64,000 nt of DNA, taken from positions 124,001-188,000 of the forward strand of contig NZ_JAJAGO010000002.1 in assembly GCF_025165795.1 (NCBI RefSeq). Direction: 5' to 3'. The stretch comes from Streptomyces gossypii (lineage in GTDB: Bacteria; Actinomycetota; Actinomycetes; Streptomycetales; Streptomycetaceae). Positions within the stretch are counted from its first letter, which is position 1. Every line of letters begins with the position of its first letter. A program made the position numbers and the translations under genes. A model generated the notes under the pieces. It had not been told where the DNA came from and did no database searches. It was given only the letters and a program-made list of their open reading frames with translations. Below, piece after piece: positions 52,978-62,151 of this stretch.

Positions 52978-54795
52978 TCAGACGTCGACGCGGAGTTCCT
53001 GGTCTTCCAGCCAGGCGTTCAGGTCCAGCACCATCTCCAGGCTGATGCGCGTCACCGTCGAGGAGGTGTCCTCGGCCGGCGCCCGCAGCAGCTTCCGTAC
53101 GGCCTCCTGGTCCAGCAGCGGCAGCACCGGAGCCTCCCCGCCCGCGACCAGTTCGGTCAGCGCACCGCGCAGGGCCTGCCCGTAGGCGGGGTCCTGGGTG
53201 GCCGGGTAGGGGCTCTTGCGCCGCTCCAGGACCGACGAGGGCAGCAGGTCCGAGACGGCGGCGCGCAGCAGGCTCTTCTCCCGCCCGTCGAAACTCTTGA
53301 ACGACCAGGGGGTGTTGAAGACGTACTCGACGAGCCGGTGATCGCAGAAAGGCACCCGCACCTCCAGGCCGTGCGCCATGCTCAGCCGGTCCTTGCGGTC
53401 GAGCAGCATGCTCACGAACCGGGTGAGGTGCAGGTAGGAGATCTCCCGCATCCGGCGCTCGGTGGCGCTCGCGTCCGGCAGGTACGGCACCTCGGCAAGC
53501 GCCTCGCCGTACCGGTCGCGTTCGTAGGAGAGCACGTCGAGCTGCTTGCGCAGCGCCGGGTCGAAGAGGTCCTCGGGCCGCTGCTTCTGCATCATCACGA
53601 CGAGCCAGGGGAACGTCGGAGCCGCTACCGCCGCGGGGAGGTGGAACCAGGCGTATCCGCCGAAGACCTCGTCCGCCGACTCACCTGAGAGAGCGACCGT
53701 CGAGTGCCCCTGGATGGAACGGAACAGCATGTACAGCGAGCTGTTCATGTCCCCGCTGAACTGCGGATACTCCCAGGCGCGCAGCACGTCCGAGCGCAGC
53801 CGCGGGTCGGTGAGTTCCTTGGTGTCGAGCAGCAGGTCGGTGTGGTCGGGGCGCAGATGGGCCACCACGTCCCGTGCGTACGGGCCGTCGGGGCTGCCGC
53901 GCATCTCGTCCGGCTGGAAGTGGTCCGCGTAGCCGTCGAAGTCGACTGCGAAGGAGCGGATGTCGCCGTGCTTCATCGCCAGGGCCGTGAGCGCGCTCGA
54001 ATCGAGGCCGCCCGAGAGCAGGCTGCACAGTGGCACGTCGGCCACCAGCTGCCGTTCCACGATGTCCTCGAGGAGGTCGCGCACCGTGTGGATCGTCGTG
54101 GCGAGGTCGTCGGGGTGTTCGCGGGCCTGCAGGGACCAGTACCGGCGGGTGCTCAGGCCCTGCCGCCGGACCTTCAGCAGGTGTCCGGCCGGTACCTCGT
54201 GCATGCCCTTGTAGACCGAGGTCCCCGGCGTCTGGGTGATGGTGAAGATCTCCCGCAGGCCGTCGGCGTCCACCGCCCGGTCGGCGCGCGGATGGGCCAG
54301 GATCGCCTTCGGCTCGGACCCGAACAGCACTCCGCCGTCCGGCAGCGGGTAGTAGAAGAGCGGCTTGACACCCATCCTGTCGCGTACGAGCAGGAGTTCC
54401 TCGCGCCGGGAGTCCCACAGCGCGAACGCGTAGATGCCGTTCAGCCTGGTGACGAAGCCCTCGCCCCACTCCAGGTAGGCGCGGAGCACGACCTCGGTGT
54501 CGCTGTGGCTGCGGAAGTGATGGCCCTTGGCCTCTAACTGGGCGCGTAACTCCCGGAAGTTGTAGACCTCACCGCTGTAGGTGAGCACGGCCGCGTCCTC
54601 GGCTGCCATGGGCTGCCGGCCACCCTCGATGTCGATGACCGCCAGCCGCCGGTGTCCCAGACCCACATGCCGGTCCAGCCAGACCCCGACGCCGTCGGGC
54701 CCGCGCAGGGCCATGGTCTCGGTCATGGCGGTCACGGTGGCGCGTTCCCTGGTGAGGTCCCGGTCGAAATCTACCCAGCCTGCGATTCCGCACAT
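52978..54795 (-). CDS. Asparagine-synthetase-like ATP-dependent amidotransferase
   Basis: This 605-residue protein has an N-terminal Ntn glutaminase domain with Cys2 as nucleophile (MCGIAGW) and a C-terminal synthetase domain with the PP-loop SGGLDSSAL near residue 265. It makes an amide from a carboxylate, ATP and glutamine. In secondary metabolism such enzymes form carboxamides; thienodolin has one, and its amidotransferase belongs to this class. Codons 83 and 87 are both TTA (54547-54549 and 54535-54537), which implies control by the bldA tRNA at the head of the operon. The start ATG at 54795 is fixed by Cys2. Primary asparagine synthesis is a less likely role. Confidence 0.88.
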   Translation of the reverse strand: MCGIAGWVDFDRDLTRERATVTAMTETMALRGPDGVGVWLDRHVGLGHRRLAVIDIEGGRQPMAAEDAAVLTYSGEVYNFRELRAQLEAKGHHFRSHSDTEVVLRAYLEWGEGFVTRLNGIYAFALWDSRREELLLVRDRMGVKPLFYYPLPDGGVLFGSEPKAILAHPRADRAVDADGLREIFTITQTPGTSVYKGMHEVPAGHLLKVRRQGLSTRRYWSLQAREHPDDLATTIHTVRDLLEDIVERQLVADVPLCSLLSGGLDSSALTALAMKHGDIRSFAVDFDGYADHFQPDEMRGSPDGPYARDVVAHLRPDHTDLLLDTKELTDPRLRSDVLRAWEYPQFSGDMNSSLYMLFRSIQGHSTVALSGESADEVFGGYAWFHLPAAVAAPTFPWLVVMMQKQRPEDLFDPALRKQLDVLSYERDRYGEALAEVPYLPDASATERRMREISYLHLTRFVSMLLDRKDRLSMAHGLEVRVPFCDHRLVEYVFNTPWSFKSFDGREKSLLRAAVSDLLPSSVLERRKSPYPATQDPAYGQALRGALTELVAGGEAPVLPLLDQEAVRKLLRAPAEDTSSTVTRISLEMVLDLNAWLEDQELRVDV

Positions 54796-55683
54796 ACGTC
54801 TTCCCAATCTGATTTCGCTCGGCCCGAGTTGTCCGGCGCGTTTCACCCAGGCCGCGGCTGAGCGGGCATGCCGAATGCATCGGCAGGGTGAGGGACACGC
54901 ACCGGGAAGAATCGGAATGAGGGCTATGGGGGTTGGCAGCTCTTGGGTTCGGCATCTTCACGGTTTTGTTCGTTGCAATGGCCAACGAGATCGGATACGC
55001 GGGTGATCCGTCTGACGTGAACACCGACCGCAACCGGGCTAAGGGTCGCTTGGTCGCCCGGTGAAGGGACGGTGCCCTGCTGGTCCAGGCTCCGGTGGGC
55101 CTGTCACGATGGCGAGCGGGCAGGTACGGAGCGCGCCGGATTCGTGTGTACAGAAGGCGGGGAGAACGCACGCCGCGATGATCCGCGACCTGCGGGCTTG
55201 CATTTCGCTGTGCGATGCGGCAATTGGCTGGCGTCAGCCCGCCGTGCAAATAGGGGCTGCCGCTCCGTGCGAAAGGCCGGCGAGTCACCGGCCGAGGTGC
55301 TCATCAACTGTCATACACAGACATGCGGCCAGAACCTTTTGTCGATCCCCCGTGGTCCCGGTGATTGGGACGTTAGCAGGATGAGAGTTCCGGCGCCGTC
55401 GCACGTATCACTTCCGGCCCACTGAGAGCCCGTTCGGGCGGTCCGCCACGAACCGTTCGGGCAGTGATGCCCCCGTACGGGGAGATTTCTGGGCAGCTCG
55501 TCACCAGAGTGATCCCCCTGGGCACGGCACCGCGCAGGCGCCGTGTCAGCGGTTCCTCCCCTTCCCGGGCCCGTTGGGGCATTGTTGCGCAGCCGTCACC
55601 TCGGGCAGGAAACGGATGGGCGAAACACGCCACCGGGCTCCTGTGAGATGGCCGAGTAGCACTCATGTTCCCGCCAGGAAGCC
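54796..55683. other. 888-bp region without a supported gene; promoter region of the halogenase operon
   Basis: Open frames here are short and lack credible starts or known motifs. A 17-bp dyad TGCCGA-N5-TCGGCA lies at 54869-54885, 74 bp before the amidotransferase ATG, and is a candidate operator. The part 54930-55020 is locally AT-richer. The region 55060-55430 has scattered stops in all frames and may be a decayed gene. No pathway regulator was found here. Confidence 0.6.
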
Positions 55684-55721
55684 GGTGGGCCGGGCCGGAA
55701 ACCGGCCCGGCCCGGCCCACC
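55684..55721 (-). terminator. Hairpin terminator after the alpha-glucosidase gene
   Basis: A 15-bp perfect stem (GGTGGGCCGGGCCGG with its complement) encloses an eight-base loop, seven bases beyond the alpha-glucosidase stop on the minus strand. Confidence 0.85.
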
Positions 55722-55727
55722 GTGGGG

Positions 55728-57338
55728 TCAGGCCCGCAGCCATACCGCGGTGTCCCGCGGCAGCAGACCCTCTTTGTCCAGCGGGCCGCTCGTGAGCAGC
55801 AGGCTGGTGTGCGAGGGGAGTTCAGCGGGCAGCTCGCTGAGATTGACCACGCAGACGAGACCGTCGGTGCGGGTGAAGGAGAGCACACCTCGGTCGGCCG
55901 GCAGCCAGCGCATCGGCCCGTCGCCGAAGCCCGGCTCGGTGCGGCGCAGGCGCAGGGCCTCACGGTAGAGAGTGAGCATCGAATCCGGGTCGCCGCTCTG
56001 GAGGTTCGCGGCATAGGAGGTCCAGCCGGCCGGCTGCGGCAGCCAGGGACGGGCCTCCTCACTGCCGAAGCCCGCGTGCGGGGCCGCGTCGTTCCATGGC
56101 AGTGGCACCCGGCAGCCGTCCCGGCCCGGATCGCTGCCGCCTGAGCGGAAGTGCATGGCGTCCTGGATCCGGTCGAGCGGGATCTCCGCCTCGGGGAGGC
56201 CCAGCTCCTCCCCCTGGTAGAGGTAGACCGAGCCGGGAAGCGCCAGGGTGAGCAGGGCGGCGGCACGGGCACGCCGGGTGCCGAGCTCCAGATCGGTCGG
56301 GACGCCGTACGCCTTGGTGGCGAAGGCGAAGCTGGTGTCGGTGCGGCCGTAGCGGGTGACCGTGCGGGTCACGTCGTGGTTGCACAGCACCCAGGTGGCG
56401 GGGGCACCGACCGGCGCGTGGTCGGCGAGTGTCGTGTCGATGGAGGTGCGCAGCTCGGCCGCGTCCCAGCTGCAGCCCATGAAATGGAAGTTGAACGCCG
56501 TGTGCAGCTCGTCGGGGCGCAGGTAGCGGGCGAAGCGCTCGGAGTCCGGCAGCCACACCTCGCCCACGAAGACGGCGCCGTAGGCGTCCGCGACCGACCG
56601 CCAGGAGCGGTAGATCTCGTGCAGTTCGTCGCGGTCAAGGTAGGGGTGCGGGTCGCGGCCCTCCACGAAGTCGGGCAGCTCGGGATCCTTGGCCGGCAGG
56701 GCCGCGGAGTCGATGCGTACCCCCTCGACGCCCCGCTCGAACCAGAATCTCAGCACGTCCTCGTGCTCCTGACGTACCTCTGGATGCGCCCAGTTGAGGT
56801 CCGGCTGCTCGGGCGCGAAGAGGTGCAGATACCACTCGCCGTCGGCGACCCTGGTCCAGGCGGAGGCTGAGGCGGCGAACTGCGAGGCCCAGTCGTTGGG
56901 GGGCAGCTCGCCGTGACCGCCTCTGCCGGGGCGGAAGTGGAAGCGCTGCCGCTCGGGGCTGCCGGGGCCTGCCGCCAGGGCTGCCTGGAACCAGACGTGC
57001 TGGTCGGAGACATGGTTGGGGACGATGTCGATGAGGGAGCGGATGCCGAGCGTCCGCGCCTCGGCGATCAGCTTCTCGGCCTCCGCGACGGTGCCGAAGG
57101 CCGGGTCGATGATGCGGTAGTCGGCGACATCGTAGCCGCCGTCGATCATCGGCGACAGGTACCAGGGGTTGAACCAGAGTGCGTCGACGCCGAGTTCGGC
57201 CAGGTAGGGCAGTCCGGCGCGTACGCCCGCCAGATCGCCGGTGCCGTCGCCGTCGCCGTCCGCGAAGCTGCGTACATACACCTGGTAGATGACGGCCGAA
57301 CGCCACCATTCGTCGGCGGCATGCTGGCTGCCTTCCAT
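55728..57338 (-). CDS. GH13 alpha-glucosidase / oligo-glucosidase
   Basis: This 536-residue glycoside hydrolase family 13 enzyme has no signal peptide (cytosolic). Its regions are DIVPNHVSDQH (region I), GVRIDSAALP with the catalytic Asp, VFVGEVWLPD with the acid Glu, and VLCNHDVTR with the third Asp. It would hydrolyse alpha-glucosidic oligosaccharides imported by the adjacent ABC transporter. It is the last gene of the operon after two permeases and a binding protein, 119 bp downstream of the permease. The linkage specificity (1,3, 1,4 or 1,6) cannot be read off. Confidence 0.9.
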   Translation of the reverse strand: MEGSQHAADEWWRSAVIYQVYVRSFADGDGDGTGDLAGVRAGLPYLAELGVDALWFNPWYLSPMIDGGYDVADYRIIDPAFGTVAEAEKLIAEARTLGIRSLIDIVPNHVSDQHVWFQAALAAGPGSPERQRFHFRPGRGGHGELPPNDWASQFAASASAWTRVADGEWYLHLFAPEQPDLNWAHPEVRQEHEDVLRFWFERGVEGVRIDSAALPAKDPELPDFVEGRDPHPYLDRDELHEIYRSWRSVADAYGAVFVGEVWLPDSERFARYLRPDELHTAFNFHFMGCSWDAAELRTSIDTTLADHAPVGAPATWVLCNHDVTRTVTRYGRTDTSFAFATKAYGVPTDLELGTRRARAAALLTLALPGSVYLYQGEELGLPEAEIPLDRIQDAMHFRSGGSDPGRDGCRVPLPWNDAAPHAGFGSEEARPWLPQPAGWTSYAANLQSGDPDSMLTLYREALRLRRTEPGFGDGPMRWLPADRGVLSFTRTDGLVCVVNLSELPAELPSHTSLLLTSGPLDKEGLLPRDTAVWLRA

Positions 57339-57457
57339 AGGGCGGTTTCCTTTCGGAGGCATGGGATGCGGGCAGGGTGGAACCGTGCCGGGGCATGAGG
57401 GAGCGGGGCCGGGCACGAGGGAGCGGGGCCGGACCGGCCGTGGCAGCGGTTGCGGGC

Positions 57458-58342
57458 TCAGCCCTTGGTGCTGCCGGCGCTGATTCCGGCGATGATGTGC
57501 CGCTGGAAGATCAGGAACATCGTGACCATCGGGATGCTGGCGATCACCATCGAGGCGATCACGACGGTCAGCGAGACGTTCTGCGACAGCTGCACCAGGG
57601 CCACGCTGATCGGCTGCTTCTCCGTGTCGGAGAAGACCATCAGCGGCCAGAGGAAGTCCTGCCAGACGGCGACGAGGGCGAAGATCGAGACCACGCCGAG
57701 CACCGGCCGGGACATCGGCAGGACGATCGACCAGAGGGTGCGCAGCCTTCCGGCGCCGTCGATCTCGGCCGCCTCCAGGATGTCCCGTGGGATCTGGTCG
57801 AAGAAGCGTTTGAGGAGATAGAGGTTGAAGGCGTTGGCGACGGCGGGCAGCCAGATCGCCATGGGGTCGTTGAGCAGGCTGACGTGGATCAGCGGCAGAT
57901 CGGCGACGGTCAGGTACTTCGGTACGACGAGCGCCTGAGCCGGCACCATCAGGGTGGCCAGGATGCCACCGAGGATGATCTTCCCGAAGGCGGGCTTGAG
58001 CTTGGAGAGCGCGTACGCCGCCGCCGTACAGAAGACGAGCTGCAGGACCCACGCACCTGCGGCCTGCACCACCGTGTTCCACAGATGGGTGGGCAGCTCC
58101 ATGACGTCCCAGGCCTCGGTGTAGCCGCTGAACTGCCACTCGTCCGGGACCAGGGTGGGCGGCGTCCGCGTCACTTCGTCCGGCGACTTCATCGCGCCGG
58201 AGACCATCCAGTAGACGGGGAACAGGAAGGCGAGCGCGAACAGCAGCACCACACCCGTGAAGACGGACCAGTAGATGACCTTGCCGCGGCGGCGGGCGAG
58301 GGTGAACGGGGAGACCAGGGTGCGGACGGCCGGGCTGCTCAT
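57458..58342 (-). CDS. ABC sugar transporter permease (MalG type)
   Basis: This 294-residue permease has six membrane helices. The coupling EAA loop is DILEAAEIDGAGRLRTLWSIVLPMSRP and the C-terminus IAGISAGSTKG is typical of CUT1 permeases. The ATG overlaps the stop of the first permease by four bases. No ATPase gene is in the operon; Streptomyces CUT1 systems usually share the MsiK ATPase encoded elsewhere. Confidence 0.92.
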   Translation of the reverse strand: MSSPAVRTLVSPFTLARRRGKVIYWSVFTGVVLLFALAFLFPVYWMVSGAMKSPDEVTRTPPTLVPDEWQFSGYTEAWDVMELPTHLWNTVVQAAGAWVLQLVFCTAAAYALSKLKPAFGKIILGGILATLMVPAQALVVPKYLTVADLPLIHVSLLNDPMAIWLPAVANAFNLYLLKRFFDQIPRDILEAAEIDGAGRLRTLWSIVLPMSRPVLGVVSIFALVAVWQDFLWPLMVFSDTEKQPISVALVQLSQNVSLTVVIASMVIASIPMVTMFLIFQRHIIAGISAGSTKG

Positions 58343-59328
58343 GAGGTCTCCTCCGGGGAGCGCGTGAGCCGCAGATAGAGGGCGGAGAAGGCGCTGAGCA
58401 GGACGAGGAGCATGACGCTGAGGGCGCAGGCACCGCCGAAGTCGTTGTAGAGGAAGGCGTACTTGTAGATCAGGTAGAGGACGGTGACGGTCGAACTCTC
58501 CGGTCCGCCACCGGTGATCACGAAGGGTTCGGTGAAGACCTGCATCGTCGCGATGATCTGCAGGAGCATCAGCATCAGGATGATGAAGCGGGTCTGCGGG
58601 ATGGTGATGTGCCGCACCCGCTGCCAGAGGCCGGCGCCGTCCAGCTCGGCGGCCTCGTACAGCTCGCCGGGGATCCCCTGCAGCGCGGCCAGGTAGATCA
58701 GGACCGTGCCGCCCATGTTGGCCCAGGTGGCCACGATGACGAGGGAGACCAGTGCGGTGTCGGCGCCGTTCGTCCAGTTCGAGGTCGGCAGGTGCACGAA
58801 CCGCAGCGCCTCGTTGGCAAGACCCGTCCCGGGGTCGTAGAACCATTTCCAGAGCAGGGCGCTGACCACCGGCGGGATCATCACCGGCAGATAGACGACG
58901 ACCCTGAAGAACGCCCTCGCATGCCGCAGTTCGTTCAGGACCAGGGCCATCACGAACGGGATGGCGAAGCCGATGACCAGGGCGAGCAGGGTGAAGGTGA
59001 GGGTGTTGCGCCAGGCCGCGCCGAACTCGGGGTCCTGGAAGACGCGGGTGAAGTTGTCGGTGCCCACCCACTGGGGATCGGAGCCCGGGGTGTACTTCTG
59101 GAAGGAGATGATCACCGCGCGGATCGCCGGATACCAGGAGAAGAGGGCGAAGCACAGCAGCCCGCCGATCAGGAATCCGTACGCTCTCGACTGATCGGCC
59201 AGCCGGCGGCGCAGCTTGCTTCCGGGGCGGCGGCCCGCCGGTCCCTTCTCCACCGGGGAGGACGGGGAGGACGCGTCGGCGGCGGACCGCTCGGGTGCCG
59301 GAAGCACCTGCTTTGATCCGGTCTTCAT
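58339..59328 (-). CDS. ABC sugar transporter permease (MalF type)
   Basis: The 329-residue permease has about 45 polar N-terminal residues, then six helices. The EAA loop is GELYEAAELDGAGLWQRVRHITIPQTR, and FVITGGGPESSTVTVLYLIYKYAF is characteristic of CUT1 MalF-type subunits. The start ATG at 59328 lies seven bases after the binding-protein gene. It forms a heterodimer with the following permease. Confidence 0.92.
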   Translation of the reverse strand: MKTGSKQVLPAPERSAADASSPSSPVEKGPAGRRPGSKLRRRLADQSRAYGFLIGGLLCFALFSWYPAIRAVIISFQKYTPGSDPQWVGTDNFTRVFQDPEFGAAWRNTLTFTLLALVIGFAIPFVMALVLNELRHARAFFRVVVYLPVMIPPVVSALLWKWFYDPGTGLANEALRFVHLPTSNWTNGADTALVSLVIVATWANMGGTVLIYLAALQGIPGELYEAAELDGAGLWQRVRHITIPQTRFIILMLMLLQIIATMQVFTEPFVITGGGPESSTVTVLYLIYKYAFLYNDFGGACALSVMLLVLLSAFSALYLRLTRSPEETS

Positions 59329-59335
59329 CGCCGTT

Positions 59336-60700
59336 TCAGCCCCGGGCCAGGATTCCGTCGATCTTCCCGGAGGCGTCGCCGAGAAGCTTGTCGATGTCGG
59401 CGTCCTTCTTGGTGAGGACCGAGGAGACCGCAGCGTCGAGGACCGAGTAGATCTGCTGGGCCTTCGGCGGCTCGATCTTCAGCTCCAGCTCGGTGTTGCC
59501 CTCCAGGAACGACTCGTAGTTCCTGACCGGGACGTTGGCGTACTTCTTCTTCAGCTCCTGGTCCTTGGCGTCGGTCGGCCCCGTGAAGAGGCGGGGCTCG
59601 GGCAGACCGACCGGCGAGTCCTTCCCGGCGGCACGCTCGTAGTCGTTCATGAAGCCCTGGCCCGGAGTGAGGAAGGTCCACTCCAGCCACTTCAGGCCGG
59701 CCTTGATCTGCTCGGGTGTCGCCTTCTTGTTGAACATGTAGCCGTCGCCACCGATCAGCGTGCCCTTGCCGCCGGGCATCGGGGCGAGGGCCAGGTCCTT
59801 GTAGTCGCCGCCCTTCTCCTTGACGAGAATCGGGATGTTGTCCGGGGCCGCCAGGTACATGCCGAGCTTGCCGGTGCCCATCATCTGCTGGGCGTCGTTG
59901 ATGACCAGCAGCTGCTTGTCGCCCATGGAGTCGTCCTCCCAGCGCATGTCCTTGAGGTTCTGCAGGACAGCTCTGGCCTCGGGGGTCTCGACGGTGGACT
60001 TCTTGCCGTCCTCGCTCACCAGGTCGCCGCCCTGCGAGTACAGCTCGGCGGTGAAGTGCCAGCCGCCCTGGTTCTGCGCGCTGTAGTCGGCGTATCCGAC
60101 GGTTCCGTCACCGAGCCCGGCGATCTTCTTGGCTGCCGCGCGGACCTCTTCCCAGGTGGCCGGGGGCTTGTCGGGATCGAGTCCGGCCTTCTCGAAGAGC
60201 GCCCTGTTGTAGACGAGGCCCATCGAGTAGTTGGTGCGCGGTACTCCGTAGACCTTGCCGTCGATCGTGTAGATGTCGCGGATCTGCTGCTGTACGTCCT
60301 GGAAGCTCTTCATCTCCTTGACGTACGAGGTGATGTCCGCCGCCTGGTTGATGTCCACCACGTGCTTGGCGTCGGTGTAGTACGTGTAGAAGACATCTTC
60401 CATCTGGCCGCCGGCGAGCTTGGCGTCGAAGGTCTTGGGGTCCTGGCACGGGAAGGCGTCGTGCGGGACGACGTCGATGTCCGGGTTCGCCTTCTCGAAG
60501 GCCTTGATGTCGGCCTCGAAGAACGACCGGTCGGTCTTTGCGCTCTTGGGCGGCATGCAGTTCACGGTGATGCGGGTCTTGCCGTCCGCCGTGGAGTCGT
60601 CGGCGGAGCTGCATGCCGCGAGCACGGTGAGCGCGACGGCGGAGGCTGCGGTGGCGGTGAAAGTGCGGCGAGCCGCCGGGCGAAGGCCAGAACTTCTCAT
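59336..60700 (-). CDS. Sugar-binding lipoprotein of the ABC transporter
   Basis: The 454-residue lipoprotein has a signal peptide with lipobox VLAAC near residue 30, anchoring it outside the membrane. The mature part is a type 1 extracellular solute-binding protein: FEKANPDIDVVPHDAF, GVPRTNYSMGLVYNRALFEKAGLDPDKPPATWEEV, and FNKKATPEQIKAGLKWLEW. It differs from my memory of the Streptomyces MalE, so the ligand may be another alpha-glucan oligosaccharide. The ATG at 60700 follows AGGGG. Its 160-bp promoter region holds a LacI-like half-site, CTTGTAAATATT (60807-60818). Confidence 0.88.
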   Translation of the reverse strand: MRSSGLRPAARRTFTATAASAVALTVLAACSSADDSTADGKTRITVNCMPPKSAKTDRSFFEADIKAFEKANPDIDVVPHDAFPCQDPKTFDAKLAGGQMEDVFYTYYTDAKHVVDINQAADITSYVKEMKSFQDVQQQIRDIYTIDGKVYGVPRTNYSMGLVYNRALFEKAGLDPDKPPATWEEVRAAAKKIAGLGDGTVGYADYSAQNQGGWHFTAELYSQGGDLVSEDGKKSTVETPEARAVLQNLKDMRWEDDSMGDKQLLVINDAQQMMGTGKLGMYLAAPDNIPILVKEKGGDYKDLALAPMPGGKGTLIGGDGYMFNKKATPEQIKAGLKWLEWTFLTPGQGFMNDYERAAGKDSPVGLPEPRLFTGPTDAKDQELKKKYANVPVRNYESFLEGNTELELKIEPPKAQQIYSVLDAAVSSVLTKKDADIDKLLGDASGKIDGILARG

Positions 60701-60860
60701 GGGTGGACCCCTCTGAGGCAGGAGTGCGGGAAGCCCACAGCTGCACGCTGTGTGACGCGCCACACTCAACCACCAACGACGGATCCCCGCAATATGTCGT
60801 GCTCCTCTTGTAAATATTCGACAGGGCGTTGGTTCTACTCGCCGACTTCGCTGCGCGGGG

Positions 60861-61880
60861 CTAGGCGGCGTGGCCGCGCGGAGCCTGGCCGGTGGATCCG
60901 CGGACCACCAGCTCGGGCTCGAAGAGCAGCTCTTCGAGCGGGACCACGCCGCCCTGGATCTGTGCGCTCAGGAGTTCGACGGCGGCCCGGCCCATCGCCT
61001 CGATCGGCTGCCGCACGGTGGTGAGCGGGGGTTCGGTGCAGTTCATGAACGCCGAGTCGTCATAGCCCACCACCGAGATGTCACGCGGGACGTCGAGTCC
61101 CTTGCGGCGGGCGGCGCGTACGGCGCCGAGTGCGATGGGGTCGCTGGCGCAGACGATCCCGGTCACGCCGCGCTCGATGAGCCGGGTCGCGGCGGCCTGG
61201 CCGCCCTCGAGCGAGAACATCGCCCGCACGACACGCTCCTCGGGCAGCTCGAGCCCGGACGCCGCTGCGGCCTGACGGGCCATGTCCAGCTTGCGCTGTG
61301 AAGGCATGTGGTCGGCGGGACCGAGCACCAGGCCGATGCGCTCATGGCCGAGGGAGGCGAGATGACGCCAGGCCTGTTCGACGGCGACCGCGTCGTCGCA
61401 GGAGACGCAGGGGAAGCCGAGGTGATCGATTGCCGCGTTGACGAGGACCACGGGGATCCTGCGGTCGGCGAGCTGCTTGTAGTGGTCGTGCGGGGCGTCC
61501 GCCTGTGCGTACAGGCCGCCGGCGAACACCACCCCGGAGACCTGCTGCTGGAGCAGCAGCTCCACATAGTCCGCCTCGGAGACGCCGCCCTTGGTCTGGG
61601 TGCACAGCACCGGGGTGAGGCCCTGCTGGGCCAGGGCTCCGCCGATCACTTCGGCGAATGCGGGGAAGATGGGGTTCTGCAGTTCGGGCAGGACCAGGCC
61701 GACCAGCCGCGCCCGCTCTCCGCGCAGCTGCGTGGGGCGCTCATAGCCGAGCACGTCCAGGGCGGTCAGCACGGACTGCCGGGTGGACTCGGAGACCCCC
61801 GGTTTGCCGTTGAGCACCCGGCTGACCGTGGCCTCGCTGACCCCGACCTTTTTGGCAACCTGAGCAAGTCGTCGCGTCAT
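60861..61880 (-). CDS. LacI-family transcriptional regulator of the alpha-glucan operon
   Basis: This 339-residue repressor has the N-terminal HTH and hinge (LAQVAKKVGVSEATVSRVLNGKPGVSE) and a periplasmic-binding-protein-like effector domain with CSDPIALGAVRAARRKGLDVPRDISVVGYDD. It lies directly upstream of the transporter genes in the same direction, the MalR layout of Streptomyces. Palindromic GCAAGGCTTGC occurs 16 bp before its own start and CTTGCAG heptamers further upstream, so autoregulation is likely. The inducer is probably an imported alpha-glucooligosaccharide. Confidence 0.92.
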   Translation of the reverse strand: MTRRLAQVAKKVGVSEATVSRVLNGKPGVSESTRQSVLTALDVLGYERPTQLRGERARLVGLVLPELQNPIFPAFAEVIGGALAQQGLTPVLCTQTKGGVSEADYVELLLQQQVSGVVFAGGLYAQADAPHDHYKQLADRRIPVVLVNAAIDHLGFPCVSCDDAVAVEQAWRHLASLGHERIGLVLGPADHMPSQRKLDMARQAAAASGLELPEERVVRAMFSLEGGQAAATRLIERGVTGIVCASDPIALGAVRAARRKGLDVPRDISVVGYDDSAFMNCTEPPLTTVRQPIEAMGRAAVELLSAQIQGGVVPLEELLFEPELVVRGSTGQAPRGHAA

Positions 61881-61895
61881 GTACGCAAGACTAGC

Positions 61896-61970
61896 GCAAG
61901 GCTTGCAAATTGCTTACTGCCCTAGTCGGGTCCGACTGCAAGAAGGCGTGAATTCGTCGTGAACTTGCAG
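61896..61970. promoter_or_regulatory. MalR-like operator cluster upstream of the LacI gene
   Basis: GCAAGGCTTGC (61896-61906) is a perfect dyad extended by AAATTGC. Further up, CTGCAAG (61936-61942) and CTTGCAG (61964-61970) form an inverted pair of the heptamer CTTGCAG, which I recall as the MalR/Reg1 binding motif in Streptomyces maltose operons. The region is AT-richer than average. Confidence 0.65.
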
Positions 61971-62151
61971 CGATTCGCCCTGAACGCCAATGACCAGTGA
62001 ATGCGGCAGCGGATGCCGGACCCCGGAACCAACGTGGTCAGCAGCTCGTTTTTTGCGGATTCACGCCGCCCCCTTGCACATCTTACTCTCGCACGGACTG
62101 TAGACCTCTCTACAAGTCTCCGGGATTCTCGCACAGCTGACTGCAAAAAAT

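Noticed and set aside
55072..55425. A 117-codon plus-strand frame in the gap before the glucosidase
   Set aside because: There is no convincing ribosome site, family motif or codon bias; at most it is a decayed gene.
59336..61880. Naming the transporter and regulator malE, malF, malG and malR
   Set aside because: The layout and heptamers fit, but the binding protein does not resemble the MalE I remember and a GH87-like enzyme lies adjacent, so the sugar is uncertain.
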